Under the pieces are notes generated by a model. The model saw nothing but the letters and a program-made list of their open reading frames with translations, was not told the origin of the DNA and did not search any database. A stretch of DNA of 64,000 nt from NCBI RefSeq assembly GCF_032271945.1, contig NZ_CP130319.1, positions 4,111,001 through 4,175,000 on the forward strand, in the 5' to 3' direction. How positions within the stretch are numbered: the first letter of the stretch is position 1; the number at the start of each line of letters is the position of its first letter. Source of the DNA: Paenibacillus sp. MBLB1832. GTDB lineage: Bacteria; Bacillota; Bacilli; Paenibacillales; NBRC-103111. Below are positions 60,899 to 64,000 of this stretch, in pieces. The position numbers and the translations under genes were made by a program.

Positions 60899-63135
60899 CG
60901 TGCAACCTCATTGGCATCTATCAACCATTTCTTTAATTTCACGACTTCCGTTCCCGCGAGCATCATGATACCCACTCCATGGTTGTCATTCGTGACGGTA
61001 AGCAGGTCTTTCTTATAATAATCCGAGGTAAATGCATATCGAGATCCGCTGCATACCCCATGTACATTGCCTTGCGCATCAATGGCGATGCGAGTTAACC
61101 CATTCCATGCCTGCAAGGCCGCTTCAACGAAACGCTGCGGTTCTTGCAGCCAACCAAAGCGTACCCCGCGCGCAAAGGCATAAGCGAACATCGCTGTACA
61201 GGAAGCTTCTTCATACGCATCCGGATCATTTAACACCTGATGCCAAAGACCGCTCTCCGCTTGAAGATCTGCGTAGCCTCCACATAGATCATTGAAGAAT
61301 CCGATCAAATCTTCCCGTGCTGCATGCGTAGACGGCAGAGCCTCCAGCACCTCCGTCAAGGAGAAAAGCGTCCAGCCATTTCCTCGCCCCCAAGGGATCC
61401 CCGTTTGCTTCCCATATTTAAAATCGAATACATGCGACATAATGCGCTCTTGCGGCATGTATAGATAATTGCGGAATAACTGGAATTGCTTTACCGCTTC
61501 ATCAATTCCTTCCTGATTGCCTGTAATCCGTGCATAGCGGCACAAGAACGGTGTGCTCATGTAGAGGTCATCCGCCCACATCGTATTCGCTGAATATTCC
61601 TCCGCGCAAATACGATAAAAGGCGCCATCTTCCTTGCGTTCTAAGCGATTCAGTATGAAGTCCGCAATGCGTCTGGCGATCGGCATATAAGCAGCATCTT
61701 GATCTTCCTGATAAGCTTCCAGCATCGCAGAGCCGAAGGAACCGCAGTTATCCAGCATTTTCATCATAACCAATTGTTGATTAATGGCGGGGAACCCGTA
61801 CTGCTCCTTGTCCCAAAGCGCATACTCGAACATGTCCGTACAGCTCTGAACATGATCAAGCGCATATTGCGTGACATCCGAACGATTCAGTAAGCGGCCT
61901 GTCTGCAGCAACCCATATATCGTAACGCCAAGCGGGTAATCCCAACGGGCATAATTCGTCACATTGCCAACGGTCCATTTATTGCTCAGCATGGCATTCT
62001 CGTAATAAGGACGAATCCAAGTGTCAGGTCGGTCCAAACGCCAATACGTCATCTCACCAGACAAAATGTCCTGTAAATAAAGACGATTTGTCTTGACCAA
62101 GTCCTCTACATATATCGAAACGTCTGGATCCAATGGACCTACATATAACCAAGGATTGTTTGAGCCATGCACTTGCAGCGGGGCACTCAGGGGTACAACT
62201 TCTCCGCTAATTGAGGCTTGAACTGTGAAATCCCACGATTGCACACCACATTCACTCCGCACTAACAGATCATGAGAACCATAAGTGAGATGTACCTCTA
62301 TGCAAAAGCTGCCGCTTTCTTCTTGTTCTAGCACTTGCTGACCATCCAGCCAAACGGTCATCAGGCCCGAGGCTTCGCCTTTTAATATACAGACGTCTTT
62401 ACCGACGCTTGTTTTGTTCAGTTTCGTCCAAGCATAAGCTTGCTTGCCAGGCTGAACACCAAATAATCGCTCGCATACAGGTTTGGAAAGCTCATTCTCG
62501 TTCCACTCACACGTCGGCAGCCAGCTCAAACCATTCTCGTGCTCGGAGGCAAACGCATTTGGCATGGAGGTTCCCTCAAATAGATCGGTATCAATAGGCT
62601 GCGAAAATACCCAACCTGCTTGACCTTGTCGCTCTGCAAACGGAGCAAGCACGTTCAGAATTCGCACCTTCGCTTCATCGGAGCCGAACAAACAGCCGAA
62701 CCCAGCGGCGGTATGCTTCGCTTTGATAAACAGATGATTCCAGCCCTTCACGAAGTTCACATTCAGCTTGACGGTGGCATCTGGTTTGAGCTCATCCATG
62801 ACGTTGGATCGATACGTAAACATGTGGTTGAAATAGAACTGAATCGGACCGAGACAGTTCAACAATAAGTCCAGGTTACGTTCGCCATCGCTCCATACTA
62901 ACGCATAGGCATAGGAAAATTGGCCTGGCTTGGCCTCTGGAAATCTTTTCGCTAGATCAAGATCAAACATCCCCTGCTCATTCTGCAAAATACCTGCTCG
63001 GTTAAAAGCTCGGAACGCGAAAGGAATAGGCGGATTGGCACCAATGTAACGATCAGCAAGCACTTTCAACGTTTGCTTATCGTCATTCCCTAAACGGGCA
63101 TGTATACTCTCTTGTTCATTAAAATACATCGTCAT
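60895..63135 (-). CDS. GH105/GH88-family unsaturated glycuronyl hydrolase with large N-terminal region
   Basis: 746 residues, twice a usual GH105. The C-terminal ~370 residues form the (alpha/alpha)6 barrel: DYPLGVTIYGLLQTGRLL, WADDLYMSTPFLCRYARITG with the catalytic Asp region, GIPWGRGNGWTLFSLTEVLEALP and LWHQVLNDPDAYEEASCTAMFAYAFARGV. The first ~370 residues look beta-rich and may bind sugar (MKAKHTAAGFGCLF-like stretch, KLNVNFVKGWNHLFIKAKHTAAG). No signal peptide, so it works inside the cell on imported unsaturated galacturonides. Coupled by overlaps to genes on both sides. Confidence 0.82.
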   Translation of the reverse strand: MTMYFNEQESIHARLGNDDKQTLKVLADRYIGANPPIPFAFRAFNRAGILQNEQGMFDLDLAKRFPEAKPGQFSYAYALVWSDGERNLDLLLNCLGPIQFYFNHMFTYRSNVMDELKPDATVKLNVNFVKGWNHLFIKAKHTAAGFGCLFGSDEAKVRILNVLAPFAERQGQAGWVFSQPIDTDLFEGTSMPNAFASEHENGLSWLPTCEWNENELSKPVCERLFGVQPGKQAYAWTKLNKTSVGKDVCILKGEASGLMTVWLDGQQVLEQEESGSFCIEVHLTYGSHDLLVRSECGVQSWDFTVQASISGEVVPLSAPLQVHGSNNPWLYVGPLDPDVSIYVEDLVKTNRLYLQDILSGEMTYWRLDRPDTWIRPYYENAMLSNKWTVGNVTNYARWDYPLGVTIYGLLQTGRLLNRSDVTQYALDHVQSCTDMFEYALWDKEQYGFPAINQQLVMMKMLDNCGSFGSAMLEAYQEDQDAAYMPIARRIADFILNRLERKEDGAFYRICAEEYSANTMWADDLYMSTPFLCRYARITGNQEGIDEAVKQFQLFRNYLYMPQERIMSHVFDFKYGKQTGIPWGRGNGWTLFSLTEVLEALPSTHAAREDLIGFFNDLCGGYADLQAESGLWHQVLNDPDAYEEASCTAMFAYAFARGVRFGWLQEPQRFVEAALQAWNGLTRIAIDAQGNVHGVCSGSRYAFTSDYYKKDLLTVTNDNHGVGIMMLAGTEVVKLKKWLIDANEVAR

Positions 63136-63992
63136 AACGAATTTCCTTTCGATAACAGACGGATTTTAAAAGTTCGATCATAGGGTGTTACCAAGTTGAC
63201 ATGAACATATTGGCAACCGGAAGGATGCTGATCTTCACGCACCATAGGCAGCAAATGTTCATACGCACCTGATGTGATCTCTAGGACGTCGCCATCAACG
63301 TCATACTGCATGGAACCGCTCTTGAAGAAGTATTTGCCATCTTCTCCTTTGATGATATCGTCTCCACTTAACCTGCCTTCGTTTCCAAAAATAAACGTCA
63401 ATTGCGCGAACACATCCTCACGCTCATCCGATTTCACCCGAATCGTCCATTCCGAATCAGCAGCTCCTGCTGTAATTTCCACTTGCAACGCCAGCTTTTG
63501 CAAATGGGTCATCGCTCGATGCTGATGCGGAAGCAAATACCAAGGCGAGCCTTCCTTGGACTCTGGCAGCAGATGACGAGGAATCGGGCCGTTGTACCCT
63601 TTTTCCAACACAGTCCCTAACGTATACACGCTTTCATTCGCAGTTAAATGATCGAACTTCACGATCCCTGGGGAGAAGGAAGTAGCCAATTTGATGCCCA
63701 GCAGCCTTGCCTTCCCATGGCGCAGCGAGAAGAAAGAGGGCGTAAGCGGCATGATCGTCACACTCTGTTCGAGCTCGCGAATGCGAACGACGGGCGCGCC
63801 GTAGGCGAGATGCATGCTGCTGTGTTCAATCTTCATGTTGTGGCCGACTTCGCCAATTTGCTCTAAATGTTCCTTGATCGGATGCTGTGCATTCAACACT
63901 TTCACATAACGATCCAGCAGCGGCGCACGCTCCAGTTGCGAAATATCCGCTTCTGGGTACACAAGTACGCTCATCAATGGATGATTGTTCAC
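63132..63992 (-). CDS. Hypothetical protein of the polysaccharide operon
   Basis: 286 residues from a GTG next to the window edge; an ATG six codons in is an alternative. Beta-rich with repeated charged strands, ending DRTFKIRLLSKGNSL. No signal peptide, no catalytic motif I recognise. Its stop overlaps the GH105 start (ATGA). The last bases of the window (ATGAAGGTGTGA on the minus strand) suggest that another gene ends just upstream in the same operon. Possibly handles the same sugars. Confidence 0.65.
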   Translation of the reverse strand: MNNHPLMSVLVYPEADISQLERAPLLDRYVKVLNAQHPIKEHLEQIGEVGHNMKIEHSSMHLAYGAPVVRIRELEQSVTIMPLTPSFFSLRHGKARLLGIKLATSFSPGIVKFDHLTANESVYTLGTVLEKGYNGPIPRHLLPESKEGSPWYLLPHQHRAMTHLQKLALQVEITAGAADSEWTIRVKSDEREDVFAQLTFIFGNEGRLSGDDIIKGEDGKYFFKSGSMQYDVDGDVLEITSGAYEHLLPMVREDQHPSGCQYVHVNLVTPYDRTFKIRLLSKGNSL

Positions 63993-64000
63993 ACCTTCAT

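Noticed and set aside
1-64000. CRISPR array, rRNA operon, prophage
   Set aside because: No regularly spaced identical repeats, no rRNA sequence and no phage structural genes were found on reading through the window.

Overview
The window reads as a chromosomal segment of a spore-forming Firmicute of the Paenibacillus type. The signs are a CotSA-like spore-coat glycosyltransferase, a YheC/YheD protein, LipM-type octanoyltransferase, YhaN/YhaO, YqhH/YqhG and YqzE, Gram-positive operator motifs (LexA/DinR, NrdR), strong Shine-Dalgarno sequences, and roughly balanced base composition outside one AT-rich block at the left edge. Species assignment is inference.

Layout. 1-2333: the AT-rich end of a Tn7-like transposon, with an XRE regulator, a TniQ/TnsD-family protein, and an outer end holding three direct repeats of TCTA-N8-TGGAA and a TGTCA terminus. 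It sits 34 bp past the stop codon of nrdJ (B12-dependent ribonucleotide reductase), against the nrdJ terminator stem. 2367-9205: nrdJ with a promoter overlapped by paired NrdR-like boxes, a LexA-type box, a D-amino-acid transaminase, and a three-gene ABC transporter with a processed-looking hairpin after the binding-protein gene. 9256-14445: lipM, yqhH-yqhG, a secreted protein and yqzE, a collapsed version of the Bacillus lipM-gcv-yqhHG-sin/tas-yqzE neighbourhood. 14535-22079: small conserved genes, a BI-1/YetJ protein, a quinone-reductase-like gene with a frameshifted MarR regulator sharing its operator, tRNA-Leu(CAG), cbiZ, xpt and a DedA protein. 22223-32421: a YkvI-type transporter, the yhaO-yhaN nuclease/ATPase pair, a glycosyltransferase, a diguanylate cyclase, and an HNH-like protein fused to a 'transporter suffix' membrane module.

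32552-45864 is the most interesting block: an apparent 11-gene operon read leftwards from a divergent LysR regulator and closed by a near-perfect 50-bp palindrome. It encodes two tandem flavin monooxygenases of the NtaA/DszA type, a complete peptide-type ABC importer, two classes of CoA-transferase, a Gln-type thiol dioxygenase (the 3-mercaptopropionate type rather than the cysteine type) and a DinB/YfiT-type protein. Together they look like a route for importing a carboxylated organosulfur compound, cleaving C-S, oxidising the thiol to a sulfinate and activating it with CoA. I propose this as a candidate thiodipropionate/mercaptopropionate-like catabolic system.

45925-58559 is a cell-envelope region: polysaccharide deacetylase, UgtP-like glycosyltransferase, two OmpR/histidine-kinase systems, two PAP2 phosphatases (one BcrC-like), a Bcr-type ABC transporter whose permease is split by a frameshift, and spore-coat genes. 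58621-64000 carries a remnant of a formylglycine-generating-enzyme-like gene, a two-subunit chromate transporter, and a polysaccharide (pectin-type) operon in which a GH105 enzyme is translationally coupled to an MgtC-family protein. No CRISPR array, rRNA or complete insertion sequence is visible. No gap between genes exceeds 300 bases.
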